Shown here: piece after piece, positions 1 to 6,386 of the stretch
Layout: each line of letters opens with the position of its first letter
Numbering within the stretch: position 1 is the stretch's first letter
NCBI GenBank assembly: GCA_023421635.1
Contig: JAEZSU010000062.1
Coordinates: 1-7,266 of the forward strand
Direction of reading: 5' to 3'
DNA from: Actinomycetes bacterium
Lineage (GTDB): Bacteria > Actinomycetota > Actinomycetes > Actinomycetales > Microbacteriaceae
DNA length: 7,266 nt
Notes under the pieces: model-generated
What the model was told of the DNA's origin: nothing
The model's database searches: none
Seen by the model: the letters and a program-made list of their open reading frames with translations, nothing else
Position numbers and translations under genes: made by a program

Positions 1-822
1 ATGCATGTGCGCGCGCTCTTCCGTCACCCCGTGAAGGGGTTCACCCCCGAGCCGCTCGACGCCCTCACCGTGCAGGACGACGGCCGCGTGCAGGGCGACC
101 GGGTGCTCGCCTTCCGGTTCGACGCGGCGAGCGCGCCCGAACCGCGCCCCGACGGTGCGTACTGGCCGAAGAGCCGCGGCTTGGCGCTCATGGACGTCCC
201 CTCCCTCGCCCGGCTGCGGCTCCGCTTCGACGCGGACACCGGGCGCCTGCGGATCGAGGTCGACGACGCGATCCTCGTCGAGGACGGCCTGACCCCGGCG
301 GGTCGCCGACGCATCGAGGATGCGGTGACCGCCTGGGTGCTCGACGGCCCGGACGCGCGCCATCTCGCCGCCGAGGGCGCGCTCCCGCTGCGGCTGGTCG
401 GCGACGGCCGCACCTCCCGGTTCCAGGACCGCCCCCGCGGGTACGTGGCGCTCCACGGCGACGGCTCTGTCGAGGCGCTGGATGCGGCATCCTCCGCCCC
501 GATCGACGACCGGCGGTTCCGGTCGAACATCGTGGTCGCCGGGGTCCCGCCGTGGGCCGAGCTCGGCTGGAACGGCAGGGTGCAGGTCGGCGAGGTCGCC
601 TTCCGGGTGCAGCAGCGCATCGGCCGCTGCGCCGCGATCATGGCGAACCCGGACACGGGTGTGCGCGACGCCCGGCTCCTCCGGCTGCTGACCACCGGGT
701 TCGCCCAGGCCGAACCGACGCTCGGCATCCTCATGCTCCCCGAGGACGGCGGCGGGGTCATCCGCGTGGGCGACCCGGTGACCGCGACGACGGTGGACGG
801 TGCCGACCTCCCCGTAGACTGA
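1..822 (+). CDS. MOSC domain-containing protein (MOSC N-terminal barrel plus MOSC domain)
   Basis: A 273-residue protein. MOSC proteins are related to the C-terminal domain of molybdenum cofactor sulfurase. They are thought to bind or transfer sulfur as a persulfide on a conserved cysteine, and some members take part in molybdenum-dependent reductions. Residues 1-100 fit the N-terminal beta-barrel: the protein opens with a 'HPVKG' motif, typical of the family's first strand. The MOSC core spans about 125-262, with the hallmark RFRSNIVV at 172-179, a strand around 'VQVGEVAFRV' (194-203), and the single conserved cysteine in IGRC (Cys210). No signal peptide or membrane segment is visible, so it is probably cytosolic. 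There is no ferredoxin domain, unlike YcbX. The start at base 1 gives a normal family N-terminus, but anything upstream is out of view. The physiological substrate cannot be read from sequence. Confidence 0.9.
   Translation: MHVRALFRHPVKGFTPEPLDALTVQDDGRVQGDRVLAFRFDAASAPEPRPDGAYWPKSRGLALMDVPSLARLRLRFDADTGRLRIEVDDAILVEDGLTPAGRRRIEDAVTAWVLDGPDARHLAAEGALPLRLVGDGRTSRFQDRPRGYVALHGDGSVEALDAASSAPIDDRRFRSNIVVAGVPPWAELGWNGRVQVGEVAFRVQQRIGRCAAIMANPDTGVRDARLLRLLTTGFAQAEPTLGILMLPEDGGGVIRVGDPVTATTVDGADLPVD
794..820 (+). promoter_or_regulatory. Probable tRNA-Val promoter inside the end of the MOSC gene
   Basis: TAGACT (815-820) is a good TANNNT -10 box. It ends 8 nt before the first base of the tRNA (829), leaving room for a short 5' extension removed by RNase P. 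The box lies in the last two codons and stop region of the MOSC gene. The upstream TGGACG (794-799) is a partial -35 match, but the spacer is only 15 bp. The -10 is reasonably convincing and the -35 is weak. Read-through from the MOSC gene could also supply the tRNA. Confidence 0.5.
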
Positions 823-828
823 GCGCAG

Positions 829-904
829 GGGCCTTTAGCTCAGTTGGTAGAGCGCCACGTTTACACCGTGGATGTCGTCGGTTCGAGCCCGGCAGGGCCC
901 ACCA
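829..904 (+). tRNA. tRNA-Val (anticodon UAC), CCA encoded
   Basis: A full cloverleaf folds by hand. The acceptor stem is GGGCCTT (829-835) with AGGGCCC (894-900), including one G-U pair. The D stem is GCTC/GAGC (838-841, 850-853). The anticodon stem is CCACG/CGTGG (855-859, 867-871), with a seven-base loop holding the anticodon TAC at 862-864. The variable loop is 872-876. The T stem is GTCGG/CCGGC (877-881, 889-893) around loop TTCGAGC. The discriminator base is A901, and the CCA end is encoded at 902-904. Anticodon UAC reads GUA and other GUN valine codons. The gene is 76 nt with no intron and no lost pairs. The convergent oxidoreductase gene ends 15 bp downstream. Confidence 0.97.
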
Positions 905-919
905 CCCACCTCCCGGCGA

Positions 920-1702
920 TCAGGCGCCCGCGCCGCCGTCGACGGGCACGATCGCACCGGTGACCATGGAGGCGCGGTCGCTGAGGAGCCACGCCGCAGC
1001 CTCGGCGACCTCCACGGGCTCGGCCATCCGCCCGAGCGGGACGCCCGCCGTGATCTGCTCGATGACGCCGGGCGTTGCCTGCTCCCAGGCGGCCATCATG
1101 TCGGTCGCCGTGCCGCCGGGAGTGATCCCGTTCACCCGGATGCCCTGCGGGCCCCAGGTGACGGCTGCGGTCTCGGTGATGCTGTTGAGCGCACGCTTCA
1201 TCGCGCCGTAGGCGGGAAGAGCCGGGTTCGCCCGGCGGCTGCCGATGCTCGAGGTGTTCACGATCGCGCCGCCGCCGCTGCCCCGCATGAGCGCAGCCTG
1301 CGCGGTCATCGCGATCCAGTGGGCGCGGAAGTTCACCGCGAACTGCTCGTCGATCGTGTCGATGCCCGTCGCGTCGAGCGGGCCCGGATGCTGGACGACG
1401 GCGCCGTTGTTGAAGGCGCCGTCGAGCCTGCCGTGCAGCTGCGCGGTCGCGTCGACCGCCGACCGGATGTCGTCCGGGCGCGCAAGGTCCATGGTGACGG
1501 CGTCCGCGACACCGCCGTCGGCGCGGATGCCGGCGACGATGCGCTCGAGCCGGTCGGTGTCGCGCGCCGCGAGCACCACGGCCGCCCCCTCCCGTGCGAA
1601 GAGGCGGGCCGCGGCCTCGCCGATGCCGCGGCTCGCGCCGCTGATGAACACGACCTTCCCCGCGAGGAGGCCGATGGGTGCGTGGTCGATGTGATTCGTC
1701 AT
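920..1702 (-). CDS. Short-chain dehydrogenase/reductase (classical SDR)
   Basis: A 260-residue NAD(P)-dependent oxidoreductase of the classical SDR family, at the usual length for it. Visible elements are the cofactor-binding glycine motif SGASRGIG (21-28), Arg47 after the second strand (which favours NADP(H) over NAD), Asp72 in the adenine-contact position, Asn124, Ser152, and Tyr165/Lys169 in the YxxxK motif. The Ser-Tyr spacing of 13 matches the catalytic tetrad, and a PG motif follows at 195-196. The usual NNAG motif reads NNGA here (98-101). No signal peptide or membrane segment is seen, so it is probably cytosolic. ATG at 1702 is preceded on the minus strand by AAAGG, 8 nt away, and by GGAG, which is close to the start. 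The gene diverges from an MmyB-type regulator, a common pairing in actinomycetes, so the regulator probably controls it. The substrate is unknown; annotations as 3-oxoacyl-ACP reductase or glucose dehydrogenase would be guesses. Confidence 0.93.
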   Translation of the reverse strand: MTNHIDHAPIGLLAGKVVFISGASRGIGEAAARLFAREGAAVVLAARDTDRLERIVAGIRADGGVADAVTMDLARPDDIRSAVDATAQLHGRLDGAFNNGAVVQHPGPLDATGIDTIDEQFAVNFRAHWIAMTAQAALMRGSGGGAIVNTSSIGSRRANPALPAYGAMKRALNSITETAAVTWGPQGIRVNGITPGGTATDMMAAWEQATPGVIEQITAGVPLGRMAEPVEVAEAAAWLLSDRASMVTGAIVPVDGGAGA

Positions 1703-1786
1703 GACTCCAGCCTTTGCGTGGTGCCGCTGCGGAGGCAGGCACTGCCGGTACTACCCTTCCCGGCCGCCAGCGCCGAGACTTGAGGC
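1703..1786. promoter_or_regulatory. Divergent promoter/operator region between SDR and MmyB-type regulator
   Basis: This 84-bp space must drive both genes. It contains a perfect inverted repeat GGCAG-GCA-CTGCC (1734-1746), followed directly by the symmetric GGTA-C-TACC (1747-1755), plus looser arms GTGCC/GGCAC (1721-1725, 1738-1742). On the minus strand AAGGCT (1709-1714) lies exactly 6 nt before the SDR ATG. On the plus strand GAGACT (1775-1780) lies exactly 6 nt before the regulator ATG. Both are one base off TANNNT and would give leaderless or nearly leaderless mRNAs. No clear -35 box is seen for either. The inverted repeat is the best operator candidate, sitting near the -35 zone of the SDR promoter. 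The function is inferred from position and symmetry. Confidence 0.5.
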
Positions 1787-2632
1787 ATGGACACACAGGA
1801 GCTCGGCGCCTTCCTCCGCACCCGCCGTGAGCGCGTGGCCCCCGAGACGGTGGGGCTCCCCGCGGGGCCCCGGCGACGCACGCCCGGGCTCCGCCGTGAG
1901 GAGGTCGCGGTCCTCGCCCACATCTCCACCGAGTACTACGTGCGTCTCGAACAGGGCAGGGCGCCGCGGCCCTCCGGCGAGGTGCTCGCGGGGATCGCCG
2001 GTGCGCTGCAGCTCAGCCAGGAGGAGCACACGCATCTGCACCGGCTCGCGGGCGTCATGCCGCGCCCGGAGGCCAGGCACCGCCGCGACGTGCGCCCCAG
2101 CATCCTCGCCCTGCTCGAACGCCTCCCGCAGACCGCGGCGATCGTGACCTCGGCCGGATTCGAGGTGCTCGCCTGGAACCCTCTCGCGGCCGCCCTGATG
2201 GAGGACTTCTCGCGCCTCGACCCGCACGACCGCAACCTCGCCCGGAAGGCGTTCCTCACCCCGGGCGCCGCAGGCCCGGTGTACGGCGTCTCGGATGGGG
2301 CCGGCTTTCAGCGGTACGTCGCCCACCGCCTCCGCGCCGCCCTCGCACGCTACCCGGGGGATCCGGACCTCGACGGACTGGTGCGCGAGCTCCGTGAGGG
2401 CAGTGCGCTGTTCGAGGACCTGTGGCAACGGCACGACATCCAGACCGTGCCGACGTTACGGAAGACGTTCCGGCATCCGCTGGTCGGTCCGGTCACCGTC
2501 GACTGCGACACCCTCTCTCTCGACGAACGAGACCAGAACCTCGTGATGTACACCGCCCCGGAAGGCTCCCGCGACGCCGAGACGCTCGCCCTGCTGGGCG
2601 TCCTCGGCACGCAGGCTGTCGCCGCCCCCTGA
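1787..2632 (+). CDS. XRE-type helix-turn-helix regulator with MmyB-like ligand-binding domain
   Basis: A 281-residue DNA-binding regulator. The N-terminal helix-turn-helix covers about residues 4-90, with the family signature RRTPGLRREEVA (30-41) followed by 'YYVRLEQGR' (50-58). Residues about 104-275 match the MmyB-like sensor domain: 'ERLPQTAAIV' (111-120), 'VLAWNPLAAALM' (127-138), and the late 'HPLVGPVTVD' (230-239) and 'LVMYTAPEGS' (252-261) blocks. The domain is PAS-like and binds a small hydrophobic ligand in the characterised members. ATG 1787 gives the normal family N-terminus. A GAGG sits only 1 nt upstream, too close for a good ribosome site, which fits leaderless translation. The gene diverges from the SDR gene, its most likely target, and probably also controls itself. 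Whether it represses or activates cannot be told, and the ligand is unknown. Confidence 0.92.
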   Translation: MDTQELGAFLRTRRERVAPETVGLPAGPRRRTPGLRREEVAVLAHISTEYYVRLEQGRAPRPSGEVLAGIAGALQLSQEEHTHLHRLAGVMPRPEARHRRDVRPSILALLERLPQTAAIVTSAGFEVLAWNPLAAALMEDFSRLDPHDRNLARKAFLTPGAAGPVYGVSDGAGFQRYVAHRLRAALARYPGDPDLDGLVRELREGSALFEDLWQRHDIQTVPTLRKTFRHPLVGPVTVDCDTLSLDERDQNLVMYTAPEGSRDAETLALLGVLGTQAVAAP

Positions 2633-2657
2633 CCGCTCTGACGCCCGCGCGTACACT
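2629..2657 (+). promoter_or_regulatory. Promoter of the lipoprotein gene, predicted leaderless
   Basis: TACACT (2652-2657) fits the TANNNT -10 consensus and CTGACC (2629-2634) matches TTGACA at four of six bases, with an ideal 17-bp spacer. Transcription starting about 7 nt after the -10 would begin at G2664, the first base of the GTG start codon. No Shine-Dalgarno sequence precedes that GTG. The -35 overlaps the stop codon of the upstream regulator gene. Confidence 0.6.
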
Positions 2658-2663
2658 GACGCC

Positions 2664-3524
2664 GTGTCCGGCCGCGCGCTCCACCGCAGTGCAGCGCTCC
2701 TGTGCGCACTGCTCGCCGCCGGAGCGGTGACCGGATGCGGTGCCCCTGCCGACGCGTTGCCGGCCGGGGTGGAGGCGGCACTGCTGCAGCAGCGCTCGGA
2801 CGTCGCCGCGCACCAGGCGCAGGTGCGCATCCGGAACGGCTCGGAGGGCGACCTCGTGGTCGGCGACGTCACGGTGCGCGATCCACGGTTCCGGACGCCG
2901 GCGGTCCGGGTCGTCGAGCGCACGACCACGCTCGCCCCCGGCGCCTCGGTCGACGTGCGTATCCAGCTCGGGCAGGTGGACTGCGACCGCGCGGATGCGG
3001 GCGAGGCGACGCTGACGCTCTCGTACACCGTGGACGGCGCGCCCCGCGCGGCGACCGCACCGATCGCCGAGCAGATCCCATTCCTCGAAGCGCTCCACGC
3101 TGCGGAGTGCCTGCGCGCCCGCGTCGAGGAGGCAGCGGCCGTCGATCTCGGCCATTTCACGCCGTCGGAGCCCGGCTCGCCCGCCACGCTCGAGCTGGTC
3201 GTCGGCCCGGCGCACGAGGGCGCGACGGCGAGGGTGGAACTCACCGGGATCCGCGAGACGAACCTGCACACCTTCACGGGCGGGTCACCGCATCCGCTGG
3301 CGCTCCGCCCCGGCGCCGACCGGCGGGTCGTCGATCTCCCGCTCCTCCCCTCCCGCTGCGACCCCCACGCGGTGCAGGAGGACAAGCGCGGCACGGTCTT
3401 CCGCGTCGAGGTCTCGGTCGACGGCGAGGAGGGCGCGTTCGACCTCGCGGCGTCCCCGGAGCTGCGTGCGCGGATCCTCACCTGGGTCGCCGACTGGTGC
3501 GGGTACGGCCAGTCGGGATCGTGA
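2664..3524 (+). CDS. Predicted lipoprotein of unknown function
   Basis: A 286-residue protein that I do not recognise as a named family. It has a clear lipoprotein signal: positive residues R4/H7/R8, a hydrophobic stretch (9-22), and lipobox VTGC (22-25), with Cys25 as the lipidated residue. It should therefore be exported and anchored on the outer face of the membrane. The mature part is rich in alternating hydrophobic/polar strands and looks like beta-sandwich material (about 50-125 and 174-255). It has four cysteines (107, 149, 232, 279), enough for two disulfides, and ends in '[10 protein letters not shown]' (274-283). No catalytic motif is visible. The GTG start was chosen because it gives a complete signal peptide and sits 6 nt after a -10 box. 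The gene runs toward aceE 131 bp downstream, but a separate promoter there argues against a fixed operon. Confidence 0.85.
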   Translation: MSGRALHRSAALLCALLAAGAVTGCGAPADALPAGVEAALLQQRSDVAAHQAQVRIRNGSEGDLVVGDVTVRDPRFRTPAVRVVERTTTLAPGASVDVRIQLGQVDCDRADAGEATLTLSYTVDGAPRAATAPIAEQIPFLEALHAAECLRARVEEAAAVDLGHFTPSEPGSPATLELVVGPAHEGATARVELTGIRETNLHTFTGGSPHPLALRPGADRRVVDLPLLPSRCDPHAVQEDKRGTVFRVEVSVDGEEGAFDLAASPELRARILTWVADWCGYGQSGS

Positions 3525-3543
3525 CGTTGTGCATGCATCCGGG

Positions 3544-3564
3544 TGCCGCGGCAGTCGCTAGGCT
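3544..3564 (+). promoter_or_regulatory. Candidate aceE promoter with a 10-bp palindrome
   Basis: TAGGCT (3559-3564) is a good actinobacterial -10 box and predicts a start near 3571, giving an aceE leader of about 85 nt. No credible -35 is found at the right distance. In the would-be spacer lies a perfect palindrome TGCCGCGGCA (3544-3553), well placed for a regulator that blocks or assists polymerase. An 8-bp palindrome TGCATGCA (3530-3537) lies further upstream. The lack of a -35 suggests activator dependence, but that is inference. Confidence 0.45.
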
Positions 3565-3655
3565 GGAGGACGGTGCATTGTGCGTGGCAAACAATGCCTG
3601 CACCGATTCGATGGCTGTGTGCTGGCATGACCTGCCAGATGACGAAAGGGCACAT
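3565..3655 (+). promoter_or_regulatory. Structured leader upstream of aceE (candidate cis-regulatory RNA or operator cluster)
   Basis: Two hairpins can form. Hairpin 1 is GCATTGT (3575-3581) with ACAATGC (3591-3597), loop 9. Hairpin 2 is CTGGCA (3622-3627) with TGCCAG (3633-3638), loop 5. A competing pairing joins ATGCCTGCAC (3594-3603) to GTGCTGGCAT (3619-3628), with 9 of 10 positions paired and one T-T mismatch. It uses an arm of each hairpin, so the two states exclude each other. The ribosome site GAAAGGG (3644-3650) stays free in both. No T-run follows, so it is not a classical terminator. As DNA, the same stretch holds two GGCA-N5-TGCC dyads (3586-3598, 3624-3636). No known riboswitch class is recognised. 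Confidence 0.4.
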
Positions 3656-3659
3656 GTGA
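3573..3659 (+). CDS. Possible leader peptide ORF overlapping the aceE start
   Basis: A 28-codon frame opens with GTG at 3573 and closes with TGA at 3657-3659. The stop overlaps the aceE GTG (3656-3658), an arrangement that often gives translational coupling. GGAGGA (3565-3570) lies just upstream, though only 2 nt away. If TAGGCT is the -10, the start would be 8 nt after it, nearly leaderless. An internal ATG at 3594 has no ribosome site. The peptide would hold three Cys (3, 16, 21), two Trp (5, 14) and five Met. Codon use (ATT, TGT, AAA) is unlike the neighbouring genes. Chance is a serious alternative for so short a frame. Confidence 0.25.
   Translation: MHCAWQTMPAPIRWLCAGMTCQMTKGHM
3644..3650 (+). 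promoter_or_regulatory. Ribosome binding site of aceE
   Basis: GAAAGGG ends 5 nt before GTG 3656. This decides the aceE start: the reading frame is open far upstream, with other GTG/TTG codons, but only this one has a well-spaced Shine-Dalgarno sequence and gives the usual AceE N-terminus. Confidence 0.75.
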
Positions 3660-6382
3660 CTGTCCACGATCAGGATCCGTACTCGCAGGGGCCCCTCGAC
3701 AGCGACCCGGACGAGACGTCCGAGTGGCGGGAGTCGCTTCAGCAGCTGGTGGATGCGAAGGGTCACGGCCGTGGCCGCGAGATCATGCTCAGCCTGCTCA
3801 AGACCTCGCGCGAGCTGCACCTGGGCGTCCCCATGGTGCCGACGACCGACTACATCAACACGATCGCCTCCGAGAACGAGCCGGACTTCCCCGGTGACGA
3901 GGAGATCGAGCGCCGCTACCGCGCCTGGATCCGCTGGAACGCGGCGATCACCGTGCACCGCGCGCAGCGGCCCGGCATCGGGGTCGGCGGCCACATCTCG
4001 ACCTACGCGTCCTCGGCCGCCCTGTACGAGGTCGGCTTCAACCACTTCTTCCGTGCGGCGGACCACCCCTCCGGCGGCGACCAGGTCTTCTTCCAGGGGC
4101 ACGCCTCCCCCGGCATGTACGCCCGGTCGTTCCTCGAAGGCCGCCTCACCGAGGCGCAGCTCGACGGGTTCCGCCAGGAGAAGTCCGCTGCCCCGAACGG
4201 CATCCCGTCCTACCCGCACCCGCGGCTCATGCCCGACTACTGGCAGTTCCCCACGGTGTCGATGGGCCTCGGCCCGATCAACGCCATCTACCAGGCGATG
4301 GCCAACAAGTACCTCACGAACCGCGGCATCAAGGATGCGTCGGACTCGCACGTGTGGGCATTCCTCGGCGACGGCGAGATGGACGAGGTCGAGAGCCGCG
4401 GTCAGCTGCAGGTCGCGGCGAACGAGGGCCTGGACAACCTGACCTTCGTCGTCAACTGCAACCTGCAGCGACTCGACGGCCCGGTGCGCGGCAACGGGAA
4501 GATCATCCAGGAGCTGGAGAGCTTCTTCCGCGGTGCCGGCTGGAACGTCATCAAGGTGATCTGGGGCCGTGAGTGGGACGACCTGCTCGCCCGCGACACC
4601 GACGGCGCACTGCTGAACCTCATGAACGTCACCCCCGACGGCGACTTCCAGACCTACAAGGCCGAGAGCGGCGCATACGTGCGCGAGCACTTCTTCGGTC
4701 GCGACGAGCGTGCCGCCGCCCTGGTGAAGGACTACTCGGACGAGCAGATCTGGAACCTCAAGCGGGGTGGCCACGACTACCGCAAGGTGTACGCCGCATT
4801 CAAGGCCGCGGTCGAGCACAAGGGCCAGCCGACGGTGATCCTCGCGCACACCATCAAGGGGTACGGCCTGGGTCCGCACTTCGAGGGCCGCAACGCGACC
4901 CACCAGATGAAGAAGATGACCCTCGAGGACCTCAAGCAGTTCCGTGACGCGATGCACATCCCGATCACGGACGCGCAGCTCGAGGAGAACCCGTACCTGC
5001 CGCCGTACTACAACCCCGGCCCGCAGGACGAGACCATCCAGTACCTGATGGAGCGCCGCCGCGAGCTGGGCGGGTTCCTGCCCGAGCGCCGGTCGCACCA
5101 CGTCGGGCTGGAGCTCCCGGACGACAAGGCGTACGCACTGCCGAAGAAGGGCTCCGGCACGCAGGAGGTCGCCACCACCATGGCGTTCGTCCGCCTGCTG
5201 AAGGACCTGCTGCGCTCGAAGGACTTCGGCCACCGCATCGTGCCGGTCATCCCCGACGAGGCGCGCACGTTCGGCATGGACGCGTACTTCCCGACCGCGA
5301 AGATCTACAACCCGAACGGGCAGAACTACACCTCGGTCGACCGCGAGCTGCTGCTGGCGTACAAGGAGAGCCCGCAGGGGCAGCTCGTGCACGTCGGCAT
5401 CAACGAGGCGGGTGCGGTGGCCGCGTTCACCGCGCTCGGTACGTCCTACGCGACGCACGGCGAGCCGCTCATCCCGGTCTACATCTTCTACTCGATGTTC
5501 GGGTTCCAGCGCACCGGCGACGCCCAGTGGGCGGCCGGCGACCAGATGGCCCGCGGCTTCGTCATCGGCGCGACCGCCGGACGCACCACGCTGACGGGTG
5601 AGGGCCTGCAGCACGCGGACGGCCACTCGCAGCTCCTGGCGTCGACGAACCCGGCGACGGTGTCCTACGACCCGGCCTACGGGTACGAGATCGCGCACAT
5701 CGTCCGCGCCGGCATCGAGCGGATGTACGGCGGGAACCACCCCGACCCGAACGTCATGTACTACCTCACCGTGTACAACGAGCCGATCGTGCAGCCTGCC
5801 GAGCCGGAGGGTGTGGACGTCGACGGCATCCTCCGCGGCATCCACCGCATCTCCGAGGGCAGCGGCGACGGTCCCCGCACGCAGCTGCTCGCGTCGGGTG
5901 TCGGCGTGCCGTGGGCGCTCGAGGCGCAGCAGCTGCTGCGCGACGACTGGGGAGTCAGCGCCGACGTGTGGTCGGTCACCTCGTGGTCGGAGCTGCGCCG
6001 CGACGGCCTCGCCGCGGACGAGCACAACTTCCTCCACCCGGACGAGGAGCCGCGCACGGCCTACGTCACCGACAAGCTGAAGGATGCCGAGGGCCCGGTC
6101 GTGGCCGTCAGCGACTTCATGCACGCGGTGCAGGACCAGATCCGGCCGTGGGTGCCCGGCACGTTCCTCACCCTCGGCGCCGACGGGTTCGGCTTCTCCG
6201 ACACGCGTGCCGCGGCACGCCGGTTCTTCAAGATCGACGGCCCCTCGATCGTGGTGCGAGCCCTCCAGGGCCTCGCCGCGGAGGGCAAGGTCGACCGCTC
6301 GCTGGCCGCACAGGCCATCGAGAAGTACCGGCTGTACGACGTGAACGCCGGCACCTCCGGCAACGCGGGCGGAGAGAGCTGA
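3656..6382 (+). CDS. aceE: Pyruvate dehydrogenase E1 component, homodimeric type
   Basis: A 908-residue thiamine diphosphate enzyme that decarboxylates pyruvate and passes the acetyl group to the lipoyl domain of E2, feeding acetyl-CoA into the TCA cycle and fatty acid synthesis. It is cytosolic. The order and length match the single-chain AceE family. His113 (GGHIS) and His149 (QGH) lie in the active-site region. The diphosphate-binding motif GDGEMDE is at 238-244, with Asn267/Asn269 of NCN closing it. The aminopyrimidine-activating glutamate is Glu584 in NEAGAV. Further conserved residues are His653 and His657 in 'GLQHADGHS'. No key residue is missing. No E2, E3 or lipoyl protein gene is adjacent, which is normal in actinobacteria, where AceE works with E2/E3 encoded elsewhere. 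A structured leader lies upstream. The FasR-like gene starts 4 bp after the stop, so the two are almost certainly cotranscribed. Confidence 0.98.
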   Translation: MTVHDQDPYSQGPLDSDPDETSEWRESLQQLVDAKGHGRGREIMLSLLKTSRELHLGVPMVPTTDYINTIASENEPDFPGDEEIERRYRAWIRWNAAITVHRAQRPGIGVGGHISTYASSAALYEVGFNHFFRAADHPSGGDQVFFQGHASPGMYARSFLEGRLTEAQLDGFRQEKSAAPNGIPSYPHPRLMPDYWQFPTVSMGLGPINAIYQAMANKYLTNRGIKDASDSHVWAFLGDGEMDEVESRGQLQVAANEGLDNLTFVVNCNLQRLDGPVRGNGKIIQELESFFRGAGWNVIKVIWGREWDDLLARDTDGALLNLMNVTPDGDFQTYKAESGAYVREHFFGRDERAAALVKDYSDEQIWNLKRGGHDYRKVYAAFKAAVEHKGQPTVILAHTIKGYGLGPHFEGRNATHQMKKMTLEDLKQFRDAMHIPITDAQLEENPYLPPYYNPGPQDETIQYLMERRRELGGFLPERRSHHVGLELPDDKAYALPKKGSGTQEVATTMAFVRLLKDLLRSKDFGHRIVPVIPDEARTFGMDAYFPTAKIYNPNGQNYTSVDRELLLAYKESPQGQLVHVGINEAGAVAAFTALGTSYATHGEPLIPVYIFYSMFGFQRTGDAQWAAGDQMARGFVIGATAGRTTLTGEGLQHADGHSQLLASTNPATVSYDPAYGYEIAHIVRAGIERMYGGNHPDPNVMYYLTVYNEPIVQPAEPEGVDVDGILRGIHRISEGSGDGPRTQLLASGVGVPWALEAQQLLRDDWGVSADVWSVTSWSELRRDGLAADEHNFLHPDEEPRTAYVTDKLKDAEGPVVAVSDFMHAVQDQIRPWVPGTFLTLGADGFGFSDTRAAARRFFKIDGPSIVVRALQGLAAEGKVDRSLAAQAIEKYRLYDVNAGTSGNAGGES

Positions 6383-6386
6383 CCAG

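Noticed and set aside
880..904. tRNA-Val 3' end as an attachment site of an integrated element
   Set aside because: No direct repeat of this end occurs elsewhere in the window and no integrase or excisionase gene is present.
872..1783. A 303-codon plus-strand frame opposite the SDR gene
   Set aside because: It starts inside the tRNA, is Arg/Ala-rich without any motif, and the opposite strand encodes an SDR with all catalytic residues.
3623..3637. TGGCA-N5-TGC resembling a sigma-54 -24/-12 promoter
   Set aside because: The match is imperfect (TGGCAT, TGCC), and actinobacteria lack sigma-54. It is better explained as a symmetric dyad or hairpin.
3622..3638. CTGGCA/TGCCAG hairpin as an intrinsic terminator of the lipoprotein transcript
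   Set aside because: No T-run follows the stem and it lies just before the aceE ribosome site, so a leader or operator role fits better.
2702..3655. A 318-codon in-frame extension upstream of the aceE start
   Set aside because: It overlaps the lipoprotein gene in another frame, reads as Arg/Gly/Pro-rich noise, and no AceE has such an N-terminus. The ribosome site at 3644-3650 fixes the start at 3656.
3578..3655. TTG 3578 or GTG 3584 as alternative aceE starts using GGAGGA at 3565-3570
   Set aside because: TTG 3578 has good spacing (7 nt) but would add 26 residues unlike AceE proteins, and GGAGGA would be missing or at the very 5' end if TAGGCT is the -10. Kept only as a remote alternative.
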